Of a stretch of 64,000 nucleotides of DNA, positions 12,083-24,551 are shown one piece after another. The first letter of the stretch is position 1. The number at the start of each line of letters is the position of its first letter. The translations under genes and the position numbers were made by a program. The notes below the pieces were generated by a model. The model ran no database searches. It saw nothing but the letters and a program-made list of their open reading frames with translations, and had not been told where the DNA came from. This DNA comes from Vespula vulgaris (lineage: Eukaryota > Arthropoda > Insecta > Hymenoptera > Vespidae). Location: contig NC_066596.1 in the NCBI RefSeq assembly GCF_905475345.1, forward strand, positions 2,783,001-2,847,000, in the 5' to 3' direction.

Positions 12083-14160
12083 TTCTTTGGTGAACTTAAC
12101 ACACCAGAAACCTGTGGTTTCCCAGTCTCTTTGATACCTTCGAACCAGATAGAAAGAAAGAAAAGGACAGAAGTTGTAGCAACAGCGAAGGGAAGGGAGA
12201 AGAGAAAGAGAGAGAGAAAGAGAGATAGGGAAAGTTCGAGTAAAGGGTATCCGTCAAAACCAGTCCGACCTATAACAGCTTCTTTGCATCGGTTGTAAGA
12301 AGAAAGAACGAAGGCCGTTTTACTTTTGACAACTGCTAGGAGATCGTTCAACTGGCAGAATGCCATGGAAACTCCCTCCCATGAAAAGAGCTTTTGTCGT
12401 GGCGGGGAAGTCGATAGGAATCGTACGAAACTTTATTGTCTGTCCCCTTTTCTCTTTCTCTCTCTTTTTCTCTCTGGATTTTTCTTTATTTTTATTTTTA
12501 TCTTTTATTTTCAGTTTTTTCCTTTTTGCTTTTTTTGCTTTTTTGTATTCTTTTTCTTTTTCTAGGATTCCAAGACGAAAAAAAGGATATTTTAATAATA
12601 GATTTTGTTCTGTTAGGATCGTATGTTAGAGTTATCTAAAGAAAAGTAATTAATGTTAGTTGGAAAAAGAAATTTTCTTTTTTCTGATAAATTTTACTTT
12701 TTTAATAGTTTATGGGAGCATGTTATAAGTAAAATAAAAAGTTTGTAATATATCTTATACGTAGAATTATGTGATTATTATATATATATGTGTGTGTGTG
12801 TTAGATATTACTATCTATTCTAATTAAATATATATATATATATAATAGTACAAAATATATTAGATATTAACGCGTAGTGAAAACATTAGAAAATCACTTT
12901 TCCTAACGCAGAATAACATTTTTCCAATATTAATTCCAATTCAAAACATTTCACGGAAATACGATAGGCAACGTACAAACACACAATGCGATTTCGATGC
13001 TTTTTATTTACTTACAAATCAATTGGATTAAATCGTGCAACGCGAGAGACGAAATTTGTTTCGAATGAAAAGAAAAGGAGAATCGTGAGAATAGGGAGAA
13101 AAAGGAGAGAAGTTAAAAAGAAAAAGAAAAATAAAAGGAAAGATAGAAAGAAAGAAAGAAAGAGATCAGCATCCCTGAGAGAGAAAGAGGATCGTTAGCG
13201 TTTGTCACTGTCATCCTAACATAGTATATATCCTCTCGAATCGACTCGTATACTAGAAGGCGGTTTTGTCATCTCATGCGAAGCCACGCTCGCATAACTT
13301 TCTATATGGGTTTGAGACACCGATATCGATGACTCTCTTTCGACGTACGATATATCTCGATCACATACATATGTACATAAATACGAAAGAAATAAATCGG
13401 ATACATTCGATCTAGGAAAATTTTCCTATACTTCCTTCTCTCTCTTTCTTTTTCTTTCTCTCTCACGTTTTTTCCCTCTATCTTCTTTCTCTTTTTATCA
13501 ATTCGATCTCATTTCTTTGAGATTAGTTCAGCTTTCAATTTTAATTCTAATTTTTTTTTTTTAACTATAGCCTTGCGTTGGTGCTATTTAGTTTGATAGT
13601 TTATTTTTTATTGTAGTATTCATGTATTTTATACTTCATTATATAATATATATGTGTGTATTTATATATCGATCACTTATATAGTTAGATATAATAGAAA
13701 AAGGTTAGATACATATACTTCTCTCTCGCACTTTAACTCGTCATGTCTCTCTTTCTCTCTTTTTATTACTTCTTTCAATTTATTAAAGATAAATGTAGAA
13801 TATAAGAACGTTACTTTTTTTTTTGTTTTTTCCTTTTTCATAGAACATTAATCTTATTCTCAGTACACTTGATTATGCGTTATTATAGTTAATTTTAGTT
13901 TGATGTTCTTATTTTTACTCATTTTATTATCTACTTTCTTTTCTTATCTTTTTATTTTTTTAATGAAATTAATTTCAAGATAAAAATGAAATGATAAAAA
14001 CCCTGCAATGAATACATAAATATATACATGCATATATATTTTTTAATGTATATAATAAATAATTTTTTATTGTTTTTGTTTCGTTCGATATTTCACACGT
14101 GTTTCCATATGGTGAGGGGTGATAAGCGATGAATAGCCAGAGTCTTTCGTTTCCCCACGG
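12083..14160. other. Putative intron with one complex island at 12.23-12.44 kb
   Basis: A complementary pair GAAACC/GGTTTC at 12107-12121 brackets a Runt-type TGTGGTTT. The island at 12230-12440 is non-repetitive and open in several frames, including a minus-strand frame from 12366 and a short plus frame that could meet a GTAAGA donor at 12296. None has both splice borders. The rest is T-rich with TA/TG microsatellites near 12780-12840 and a purine run at 13070-13160. Confidence 0.45.
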
Positions 14161-14995
14161 AAAATGAAATTTTCCGCGACGAAAGTTTCAGCTACGACCA
14201 CGAAAGATACGAGAGAGAAAGAGAGAGAAAGAGAAAGAGGAAGAGAGAGAGAGAAAAAAGGGAAAAGGAGAGGTAATAGAAGAGGGTCTTTGAAAAGAAA
14301 TGATATTTCTCCAAGGAGTAGACTATTCGAAATATGTTTAGCACGAGATGGCTTTATCGATCCTGTGCAAATCGATCATACCAAAACTGAATCCTCAAAT
14401 ATTTCTATCCATTTCACGAGTCATTCACCATTATTTTTTTTTTATTTCATGAAATATTTCCATTATTACAAGTGTCAATATTTATTATATCTAAAGAATA
14501 TTGTCATAATAATATTATATATATATATAAAATTTAATAATATCAAATAATATTGATATTTAATCTCTTTATCGTATCATATATTATCCGTATGAAATTA
14601 ATACGAATACCATTTATTTAGTAAACGTTATATTTTTCAAAAGAATTCACATACATTTAATATGACGTACTTAATGCATATGTATGCATATAATATGAAT
14701 ATTCATGCTGTATTCACATATAATTAATTCAACATTAATTTTTTATATCTCACAATATTTTATTTATTATTCTTTATTAATTACAATAAAATTAAATTAG
14801 ATATCTTTTTTTCTCAAAATTCTAAACAAATCTTTTGATATATTCTATTATACTACTTTTCATGAATGTAATGTATATCACTAAAAACAAAACTCATTTA
14901 ATGACATCCATTTTCATTGACAAAATCCATCAGAAAAGTTTGAAACTCGATTATGTGTTTTCACTCTCTTCTTCTCTCTCCCTCTCTATCTCTCT

Positions 14996-15034
<39 letters not shown>

Positions 15035-16090
15035 CCACTCTGTTCTACTTCATATCGATAGAATAAAATACAACTAGCTTTTATGTTGTTCGTTTAATCA
15101 TATCCCTGGAAAGCTATCGTTCTCCATAAAATGATAATCGATCGAGAGTGAATGAATTTTTGAACGTTACCTCTCTCTCTTTCTTTCTTTCTCTCTCTCT
15201 TTACTTCTTTCTATTTCTATCTTTTTTTATTTCTTTTTTTTTTTTTATTATTTTTTTTTCTTATTCGATTGTGTCTCGAGAGATCGCTACGTCTATGAAT
15301 AATGTATCGAATCGAATAATGGATGGGGATACGATGGGGGTAAAAGGAAGTCAGAACGAAAGTTAGCTCCCGTTTAAAAAGGATTCGTAATTTGTTGAAG
15401 TATTTGTGTATGTGCATATGTATGTATGTATGGGTGTATGTGACAGTACAACGCTTCGTTGCACATGTGCATTCCATGCGGAAAGAAAAAAGAAAAGAAA
15501 GGAAATGGAGCGGAATCTAATTTTGTTTATACGTACGGATAAATGTAATAAATAAAATCTATAATGGGGGAAAATATAAATTAAATGAAAAAAGATGATG
15601 ATTGATAGTAAGTGTTATATTATAAAGTTGATACAGATTGTAATTAAATAATTTCTGTTTTTTCTTTTTTATCTTTTTAATAACGTTTTCAATAAATATT
15701 GTATAATAAATTTTTAAAGAAATAATTCATAATAAATCTCATACAAAAAATAATGATAGAATGTAAAAATAAATATTCTATAATGGATTTTATGATAAAT
15801 ATCGTTCAATATAAATTTTATAAAAAGTTTATTATAACAATATATAATCAAATGAAAAAAACGTAAAAAATTAATACATTAATAGTATATGTCTATGTAC
15901 GTACGATAAATTAAATTGTTAGCATTACTTAAAAATAATTTACGTAGATACGTATACATATATATACAGATATAAAGTATATGTAAATAGATAAAAGTAA
16001 TATTATGTATAAACAAAGAAATACGTGTATGAACGTGTATAACTAAACGTAAATAATATGACATCATCATCTTTCTTGTACGCACAGGTT
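14161..16090. other. Putative intron, AT-rich with GA and CT tracts
   Basis: A GA-rich run at 14211-14280, a long CT-rich run at 14960-15045 and a second at 15170-15260. The 128-codon plus frame at 14164-14550 begins with unique sequence but is mostly GA-derived, then AT-derived. No credible gene. Confidence 0.5.
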
Positions 16091-16350
16091 TTGATTGTTT
16101 ATATTCTTCCTTTATTTCTATTAACCTTCGTATATCTTCTAAGCAAAACTATGCGTCATTCGTCTCGAGATGTCCTCAGTCTAACACAAGCCGTCGTCGT
16201 ATGAAGATACCAACTCCGTAAGTAAGATTAAAAATTTTTCATTTATATTTCGTTCTTCGCAATTATTCGATTTTACATGTAATAAAATTAATCAAGATTC
16301 TTACGTTACTATCGTATACATTAAATTATTTCACATTAGATTATTTATAT
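16090..16350 (+). repeat. Diverged duplicate segment, copy 1
   Basis: Matches 18750-19030 along most of its length. Shared blocks in order are CTATTAACCTTC (16118), CTTCTAAGCAAAAC (16136), TCCTCAGTCT (16173), CCGTCGTCGTAT (16191) and a GTTACTA..ATAAATT..CACA-like stretch. This copy keeps a possible acceptor (TTCTAAG|CAA at 16143) and a strong donor (CTCC|GTAAGTAAG at 16218) around a 74 bp segment open in the phase that would follow the main exon. Copy 2 has lost both signals. Confidence 0.6.
16144..16217 (+). other. Candidate cryptic or small exon in duplicate copy 1
   Basis: Entered in phase 0, which is compatible with the main exon's donor, it reads 24 codons beginning QNYASFVSRC and ending KIPT plus two bases. 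The AAG acceptor is sub-optimal, and copy 2 is not open in this frame. The peptide resembles no family I know, so a chance open frame is the likelier explanation. Confidence 0.12.
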
Positions 16351-16479
16351 CAGCGATTAATAGATTTTATTTCAGCAGTTTTAAGAATATAGAGCGTGGA
16401 CAATATACATATGTATATGTGTATGTATGTGTATATATAATAATACATTGGATTTTCCTATTAATAGGTTTAATTCGTT

Positions 16480-16685
16480 TCGTGTTTTATAGAAACCGTG
16501 TTAAAGGAAATTCTGTTATATGGGGGTTGTATAAGTTTATTAAGCGATGGCATATGGAAATCTTGTTATAAGAATATCGTCTTATAGAAGGGTGGACACA
16601 AATTTTTTATGGGGTTTTATCGAAACCGTACTTGTAGAGTACTGTATTCATAAGAGGATTTATTATACTAGGAAGAATAATATAA
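16480..16685 (+). repeat. Degenerate minisatellite with GAAACCGTGTTATA-like units
   Basis: Related short units recur: TTATAGAAACCGTGTTA (16489), GTTATATGGGGGTTGTAT (16516), CTTGTTATAAGAATATCG (16562), CTTATAGAAGGGTGG (16581) and TTTATCGAAACCGTAC (16616). Further TTATA/AAGAGG variants run to 16670. The unit is roughly 20-30 bp and strongly diverged. Confidence 0.5.
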
Positions 16686-17080
16686 ATAAAAAATAGGAGA
16701 TGATGATGATAATGATGATAATATTTTAATTCAATTAATATTTTATTTCAATACAAAATCTTTTATGTAAGGTTCATATATTATATTATATTTATATACT
16801 ACTTTAGTATATATTTTTTTTAAAGAATATTATATAAATATATATATATTACTACACTTCGATAATTAATAGATATACTTATAAGATAATACTTCGATTT
16901 GATTAATATTAATAATTAAAATAATTAAAGTATTATTGTATTATTCTTTTTTATATAATAAGACAATTATAAATATCTGTAGAGAATATATATTAATGAG
17001 TAGGAACTACAATGGACGATAATAATAAATCAAATACGTAAAAATTTAATAGCAATAAAAAGAGACGAGAAAGAAAAAGA

Positions 17081-17132
<52 letters not shown>

Positions 17133-18749
17133 AGAAAAAGTGAATGAGATAAAAATTTGTTTTATATTTTTCATACGGGACAAAATTGTGTAAGCTCTCG
17201 GGAATAAAAATAGGAGATATAAAGCATACTAAAAAAGTGGATTTACAATATCCCACGTTGAAAATGAGGAACAAAAGAGAAGGATAGAAAATATACGATA
17301 AGAAACAACGTATGATATTTATGCACTGCTAAGCGGTGTATTCTTCGTGAAAAGCGTATAGTGAAAATTTACCATACGAAAATTCTCTCTCTCTTTCTCT
17401 CGCATTAATTCGACGTTTTGCTCTTTGTTTCATTTCTTTGGTGATTTGAAGAACACGAGTTCTATACATTATGCTTAACCATTATGTTTATGTTACTGCA
17501 CTCTATATATATATATACGTATATATATATATATGTATGTATGTATGCATATATAATGGATAAAGATTCGAATATAGAAAGATGGTAGGATGGTAAAATT
17601 ATTTGAGATACTATTTATTTTAATATATCTATTTTTTTAAAAGCTTTTTTTTTTAATTTACTTTGATTTTTTTTAATCATTGTTTACTTTTCTTTCAATT
17701 AACTTTTAATTATCATAAACGAAATAATACAAACTTTAAATCGAAAGATGATCGTCAATACAAACGTTATAATAAAAATTGTTAATATTGATCTTATACA
17801 TCCCACATATTTAATTATCTCAATTATTTAGTTTATACAAAAGAACGTAAAAGGAAAGAAGAAAAAACCAAAGAGAAAACCGAAAAACGATTTACGTAAA
17901 TTCGATCATGGGAGGGAGGGTGTTATACCGATCTTTTAATTAGAACAAAAAAAAAAAGAGAGAGAGAGAGAGGAAAATGAAAAAAAAGGAAACGAGAAAG
18001 AAAAAAGAAATCTGTTAACTAAAAGTAAGTGTAAGTAAGTCTAAACTAAGCGGCGCAAATTCTCGAAAGATAAAAAGAGAAACAAAGTAAAGGAATAAAA
18101 TCGCCATCGTGAAGTTATACCGATCGATACCATCTTTCGTTTTATACGTAGACTCGCAAACCAGGCTGCGGCGTTTGCACGAATTCGAAAGTTTCAACGC
18201 TTTTAAAAGAGAGAGAGAGAGAGAGTGAGAGAGAGAAAGAGAGAGAGAGTGTGTGTGTGAGAGAGAGAGAGAGAGAAGAAGGAAAATGGGGATGAAGATA
18301 TCCGGTTGAGCTTTTTCCCGATTAGGTACACGAACCTGTGCTAACTCGTATCTTCTTCTCTTTTCAACATCGAACACGTTGAAAGTTGAAACGTTCAACG
18401 GAAGATAAAAGTACGAAAGTCTGTCTAAGGAAAAAAAAAAAGAAAAAAGAAAAGAGAAAAAGAAAAAAACGAGAGGAAGAAAGGAAGAAAGAAAGAAACT
18501 GATTTATTTCTACTTTTATTCCAAATTTTATTATACTTTATATTCTTAATTTTTATTTCGTTTACGTATGCGTTCTGTATGTATATATGTGTGATTATAT
18601 TATTAATATTAATTTAAAATATTTTATATATATATACACGCACACATATGTGTCTGTGTGCGTGTATTAGATTTATATAATTAATACATATACATTAAGA
18701 AATATTATATTAATAAATGTTAATAGAACGTAATGATATTATTTACATC
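16686..18749. other. Putative intron, AT-rich with GA tracts
   Basis: Contains (GA)n at 17090-17128, GA/TG tracts at 18208-18274, and a purine-rich run at 18430-18500. TA/TG microsatellites occur at 17505-17560 and 18625-18665. Reverse-strand Ser/Leu frames are shadows. The patch 18100-18400 is more complex but lacks a splice-bounded frame. Confidence 0.5.
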
Positions 18750-19035
18750 GTAGATATTAGTTGTTTGTATTCTCGCTCGAAAGTTTCTATTAACCTTCAT
18801 TCGTCTTCTAAACAAAACATAGGTGTATATGCGTTGTTCTTATCGACATTATCCTCAGTCTCTACATAGACCGTCGTCGTATAAAGTACTCACAAACTTC
18901 GTTAATAAGACGTTAGATCTTTTTTCTTTTATATTAGCAAAGTTCTTATCAAAGTCGATCGAGCATACACGTAACTGCGTATACGTAACTACGTACAATA
19001 AATTCAATCACAGATTTTTATATTACATTTAGAAG
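18750..19035 (+). repeat. Diverged duplicate segment, copy 2
   Basis: Counterpart of 16090-16350, about 2.67 kb away in direct orientation: TTCTATTAACCTTC (18785), CTTCTAAACAAAAC (18805), ATCCTCAGTCTC (18851), ACCGTCGTCGTATAAAG (18870), then a weaker match to about 19030. The donor and acceptor positions of copy 1 are mutated here (AAA for AAG, GTTAAT for GTAAGT). Confidence 0.6.
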
Positions 19036-19084
19036 AATAGTTATATTAGAAGATATAAAACAATTTGTTATAATTATTTATAAT

Positions 19085-19426
19085 AATTATACATTTATCT
19101 ATTAATCGTTATTTATTAGACGTTGTAAGTAAATCTGAATATTTTTATTGTTAAAAAAAGTTAATAATTCCTTTGAAATAGGGTATATATATATATGTGT
19201 GTGTGTGTGTACGTATAAATACCATGACGAAACGTTACCATATTTATATATTGAATATCGTAAAAAGTTTTATTATAAAAATGTTAAATATGTGTGCGTA
19301 TTGTTACATATATAAAATATATGTATAGGTATAAGGTCTGTAACGAAACGTTAGCATACTTCCATATTGAATATTTAAAAAATTTTTATTAGTAAAACAT
19401 CAAATATTTTTCGTCATAAATAAAAC

Positions 19427-19485
<59 letters not shown>

Positions 19486-19640
19486 CAGTTTTATGACAAA
19501 ATATTAGTATACTTTCGTATAGAAAATTTAAAAAATTTTTATTACAACAAAAAATCAAATATTTCTTCGTCAATAAAACTCTCATATACACACACACACA
19601 CACAAAATTCATAGTAAAATATTAACATATGTAGAAAAAC
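19085..19640 (+). repeat. Diverged tandem repeat, each unit with its own TA/TG/CA microsatellite
   Basis: Units begin near 19224 (ATGACGAAACGTT), 19340 (GTAACGAAACGTT), 19493 (ATGACAAAATATT) and 19611 (ATAGTAAAATATT), with an older one before 19222. In each complete unit the order is conserved: ACGAAACGTTA, then ATATTGAATAT..AAATTTTTATTA, then a CAAATATTT-like block, then a TA, TG or CA microsatellite. Spacings are 116, 153 and 118 bp, and the microsatellite length explains much of the difference. Confidence 0.65.
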
Positions 19641-21960
19641 TGAAATTGCAAAGATTAAAGTTATTCAAAAAATAGTAAACCAAAAAGAAAAGAAACAGAG
19701 AAGAAGAAGGAAGAAGGATAAAAAGAAAATGTAAAACATTTATCGTTCAAATAACTTTTATAGAAAAAGAAAAGAAAGGAGAATAATAACAGTAATAATG
19801 ATAGTAATAACAATATTCGTAGATTAATATATACACATGGTTTGATAAGAAAATTCACAGTTTCCTTTTTACGTGGCGAGCTTAATGCTCTTTGACATTC
19901 GCAGGATTTTCTCGTAGCATCTGTGTGATATTAGTGAAGTAGGAAGTAAAGCTCGGACATTCCGAAAGAAACAAAAAAAGAAAGAAAAAAGAACAAAAAG
20001 AGGAAGAAAAGAAGGAAAAAAGAAAGGAAAGAAAAGAAGAGAGGGTAGAAAAAAGAAAAGAAAAGAAAATAAATAGGGAAAGAAAAGAACATTTTTATAC
20101 AACAGCAGCGTGTAAAACGATGCGGCCGGTTTATTAGTATTTATCGTGACTATACCCTACGTGCTTTAGCTTTACCTCCGTGTACATTCGAGCACGAATT
20201 TCTCCCTGGAGTGGTGGCCGATGGCCGCGAGCCTTCGTGGAAGAATAAAGAAGAGTACCGAGAGAAAGAGAGAGAGAGAGAAAAAGAGGGAGAGAACTCG
20301 TGCTTTTATCGTCCAACTTTTCCTACTACGACGACGGGAGAAAAACATTGGAGTACTTTTCGCACCACGAAAATACTTGTCCTCTTTTCGTCTCTCTCTC
20401 TTTCTCTCTTTCTCTCTCTCTTTTTCTTTATTTCAATTATTTTTTTTTGATTTAAAAAAATTGTTAAGCCTCTGCGTGCGTTTTTTTTTTAATGCTTTTT
20501 CTTTGCCTTTTTTATTCATGCCTGTCGATTAAGTTTTTCTTATCAATTAATAATATTGTTGATTATTATTAATCTTTTATTTTTTTTATTAGATATTATA
20601 TCTTTAGATTTATTTTTATATTGTTAGTTTGTATGATTTTCTTTTTTTCTTTACTTTTGTTTTTAATTACCACTGACCGATTAATATCGCAGATTTACAC
20701 GATTTCGTTTATTACTATTATCGATTGATTTGAATATCAGTGATTTAGATCATTTCTTTTAGATAATTGTTAAGTAACATCAATATTAATATAGTTAATT
20801 GATATTGTCGAATTAATATAATTTTGTTCGTTGATATGTCGATTGATAAAAAGAAAAACATGTTTTACATTTCAATAATCCTTTTTTTTTTCTTTTTTCA
20901 ACGAAGATAACATTTGAAAGAGCAAGGTTTTTTATTCATAGTAAAGAGAGAAGATATCAGTCAACAAAAATTGTACATAGTAGTAGTTGCAGTATAGAGG
21001 TCGTTTTCATTGAGAAACATTTGTGAATGAACGTAGGAGGTTGTACGTGATGCATTTCATTCGTGTAAGGCATGTTTTATATATATCAAAATTTATCGAA
21101 CATCCTCACACTTATACATTTATATCAACATTTATTACCCATATACTATAACTTACACTGTTTCAATAAAATTCTATACGAACATATATACATACGCACA
21201 TACATACATATATACAAATCAAGCACGTGTTCGCGGAAATGCGAACTTGACTTGAAGACTATTTAACTTCGTTGATAAGAATGCATAAAGAAAGAAAAAG
21301 TAAACAGGACTTTTATTTCCCAGTATCTTTAGTTTCTTATCTTTCATGTTTTAATACATATATGATGCAAACAATGACTACCATTAATCTTCTTATATCG
21401 TCATAAACCACGAAATAAAAGCAAGTGAGAAAGTACGATAGTGGGAGAAGGGGTGAAAATAGGGATGAGGAGAAGAGTGAGGAGGGTAGAAAGAAGGGTA
21501 GAGTAGGGGGAGGGTTAGTGAACGGGTCTCCAAGCGAGTGTAGACACCCGTAGGATGTTGCGGATGAACGCTCGTTCTGTGGATACGCAGCTGTGGCTCT
21601 ACAGCATCCACGCATGAAATCTCTAGGATTATCTCGCCGCAGGGAAGAAAAGACGTCGGAAGAAATAAATTCTTTCTCTGTGTGTTTCACGACATCTCGA
21701 TTCTGTAGAAAGGAAATGAGAAAAAGATGGTATGTGTCTGTGTCTCTGTGTATGCGTATATATACGTATATGTATATATGTTGAGTTAGCATGTATTCGC
21801 GTATGTGAAGGGAAAGAGGTAGAGAGATATATAGAATCTAGTATATGTACCTCAATGATTTATTCGAAGTTAATGAAGAACAATTTTTCTTTTCTTTCCT
21901 TCTTTCTTTTCTTTTTTTCTCTTTTTGTATAGTTTATTCGTGATTAAAAAAATATTTTTA

Positions 21961-22009
<49 letters not shown>

Positions 22010-22160
22010 AAAAATATACATGTATATATAGAGAAACTAAGAGAGGAAGAGTTAAATGATTTATGTGAATGAAATATATGATTTATGTAATCGAAATATT
22101 ATGTGGACCTTGAAACATTGCGACGTTTCAATTATCAATCGATACGAATCAATTTATTTA
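19641..22160. other. Putative intron with complex islands at 20.1-20.35 and 21.5-21.75 kb
   Basis: 19680-20090 is a purine-rich run. 20100-20360 is CpG-richer and non-repetitive, with GGCCGATGGCC at 20217-20227. From 20390 to 20900 it is T-rich. 21500-21750 is CpG-bearing, with a plus frame open from a TAG at 21551 reading DVADERSFCGYAAVALQHPR then basic residues, but without a polypyrimidine acceptor or clear donor. (TA)n lies at 21965-22006. Confidence 0.45.
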
Positions 22161-22362
22161 TTTAAAATGTGCAAGATAAAATCGAGAATAAAATATTAAG
22201 ATCGTATATCTGTAATCGTGTTAACTCGCGAAATTTGAGGGTTGACGAGATCGTCTCGCGGTTTCATTGCAACATCCTGGATAGTTGTTGTCCATCGTGC
22301 AAAACGTCTGTCCATCTTTCTCTTTCTCTCTCTCTCTCTCTTTCTCTTTGCTTCCTACCTAG

Positions 22363-22430
22363 CAGTCTCCGAATTGGTTCGCGCAATTCGGAAATTGGAA
22401 CGTGGTCGTGCAAGCCCCGAGGATTTACGA
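22363..22430 (+). other. Candidate mini-exon with NAGNAG acceptor
   Basis: A CT tract (22310-22350) leads into TTCCTACCTAG|CAG|TCTCC, a tandem NAGNAG acceptor (ends at 22362 or 22365), and the segment closes at TTACGA|GTGAGC, a fair donor at 22431. All three frames are open. One reads VSELVRAIRKLERGRASPED before the donor and exits in phase 0. Another would be entered in phase 0 after the main exon and reads QSPNWFAQFGNWNVVVQAPR. The segment contains a perfect 9+9 bp hairpin (22368-22392) and is CpG-richer than its surroundings. No homology is recognised, so it may be a non-coding element. Confidence 0.22.
22368..22392. repeat. Perfect 9 bp inverted repeat (hairpin)
   Basis: TCCGAATTG, loop GTTCGCG, CAATTCGGA. 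It sits directly on the candidate acceptor border at 22.36 kb, so it could hide or display the splice site in RNA. Confidence 0.8.
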
Positions 22431-22531
22431 GTGAGCATCTGGCGTCAGCTTAATAAAGCTTCCATGGCGAATGCTTTGGACTTAATTAGCTCGTGGCTGA
22501 CTACTTGCTGAAGAAGGACACTCTGAGATCT

Positions 22532-22534
<3 letters not shown>

Positions 22535-22583
<49 letters not shown>
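22535..22583. repeat. (TA)n microsatellite
   Basis: About 24 perfect TA units, followed by a CT tract at 22621-22645. Confidence 0.95.
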
Positions 22584-22586
<3 letters not shown>

Positions 22587-22917
22587 TTGCTCTATTTCTC
22601 TCTTTCACCCTCCTTTTCTATCTCTCTCTCTCTCTCTCTCTCTCCTTCTGTATCTTTCTCTTTTTTTTTATTTATTAAGTTAATTTAGCCAATAGAAATT
22701 TCTATTAAATATTATATTTTACAAATCTATTAAAATATATAATATCGCATATTAATATTTAATGAAATGTATTTAAATTAAAATAAAATTGTTTCAATAA
22801 AATATATCTGTATATATTTCAAAGAAACAATAATATGAAAATATTTTTAAAAGTTTCAATATTAATCATTTATCAATTTATCATTGATCAATCTAATATC
22901 TACCTTTTAAATTTTTA

Positions 22918-23780
22918 ATTTCTCTCTCTTTTTTTTCTGTATTTCTCTGTCTTTCTCTTTTTCCTTCCATCTTTCCCCTTTTTCGATCTATCTTTGATTC
23001 TATCTTTCTCTTTCTCTTGATCCATCGAGTTGATTAATGAATAATGTCGAAATTTGTACTATTTTGTATATTATAGTCTTGTACAACATAAAGAGATATC
23101 GAAGAGTTATTAAAAGATTTCGATATTACTATCTTTTTTCTCTTTCTAAATATCTCTCTCTTTTTCTTTCTTTCTTCCTTTCTCTTTGACCGTCTAATTT
23201 TCTATCTCATTTCTCTCTTTCTTTCTTTTTCTCTATCTATCTATCTATCTATCTTTTTCTTTTCCTTTCTGTTTTTATCTCTCTTTTTCTAATTTTCACA
23301 ATTTCTCTCTCTCTCTCTCTCTCTTTCTATCTTTTCCTTCCTCTTTCTATCTTTCTCTTTCTAATTTTCTCTTTCTTTTTAGATACTTATTTCTATCTCT
23401 CACTTGTTCTATGATTCACCTTTTCTCGACTGACTTCGTTCATCCCTTTCATTTTTCCTTTCTTCTTTCTTTCCTTCTTTCTTTCTATCTTTCTATCTTT
23501 TTTTTTTTTACTTTCTTTCGTTCTTCTTTCTTTCTTTCGTTCTTCTTCAGACACATCTCAAAGCTCGCTTTATCTTGTCTCGCAAGTTTTCTCGTAGCAG
23601 TGTTGAGTACCTGCAGACGACGAGCTTCTTTGTCATCGAGCAATTTCTTACTTTTTTTCTTCTTTATCTTACCGTCTACTTTTTTTCTTTACTTCTACTT
23701 CTACTTCTACTTATTCTTCTTTTTCTTCTTCATCTTCTTTTGCCTCTTGTTCGTAGGTTCGATTCGATTAATGAAATTAG
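22918..23780. repeat. Pyrimidine-biased tract of about 850 bp
   Basis: The plus strand is mostly T and C: CTTT, CTTTCT and (TATC)n (23236-23255) variants, broken by short unique pieces at 23040-23110 and 23550-23640. The 150-codon frame 23411-23863 is translated pyrimidine tract. It could form triplex DNA or bind polypyrimidine-binding proteins, but it lacks exon-like sequence after it. Confidence 0.8.
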
Positions 23781-24504
23781 TTGATCGTGATCTCGTTAAT
23801 TATTTATTCGTCCTACTTAAAGAGTTCGCCATTATTTCGATATTTCTATCAGATATTTATTAGACTAATCTGTATATAATAGCATCATTAGCTGTTATAG
23901 TTTTAACAAAAAATTAACTCTAATATATATATATATGTATATATTTATTTATTATGCAATACATAGGACCGAAAATAATTCCACCAATCGTTATTATTGT
24001 TTTTTACTAAAGCCTTGCCACTGAAAGGTATATATGTATATACGTATATATTTCTTTTCATCTTTTTTTCGATTTTTTATTTCTTCCTTCTACCATTCAC
24101 AATTTTTCTTTCCACTGTAGAAAAGTTCTCGCGAATAGAAAAATGTGTGCGTACTTGCGTGCGTGCGTTCGTCATTCATGCGCGCGCGCTCTTTTCTGTA
24201 CGTGTGTTTGTATGATAAAAAGAGAAAGAAAGAGAAAAATAGAGAAAGAGAAAGAGAGAGACTGATGAATTATCGCTCTGCTCGTCTATCTCGAAAGCTC
24301 GGAATTTTAGAAAACGCTACGAGTTGCCTGACCACGAAATAAATATAAAACGATCGTTCTCGGTCAGAACGAAAAGTTTCGGTTTTGTGTGAGAATGGAC
24401 GCATAAAAAAGGAAATAAAAAAGAGTAAAAAAAATTAAATTTACAAAAAAAGGGTTAAAAATAAACGGAGAAATAGAGAAAGACAAAGAAAGAAAAAGAG
24501 CGAG

Positions 24505-24551
<47 letters not shown>

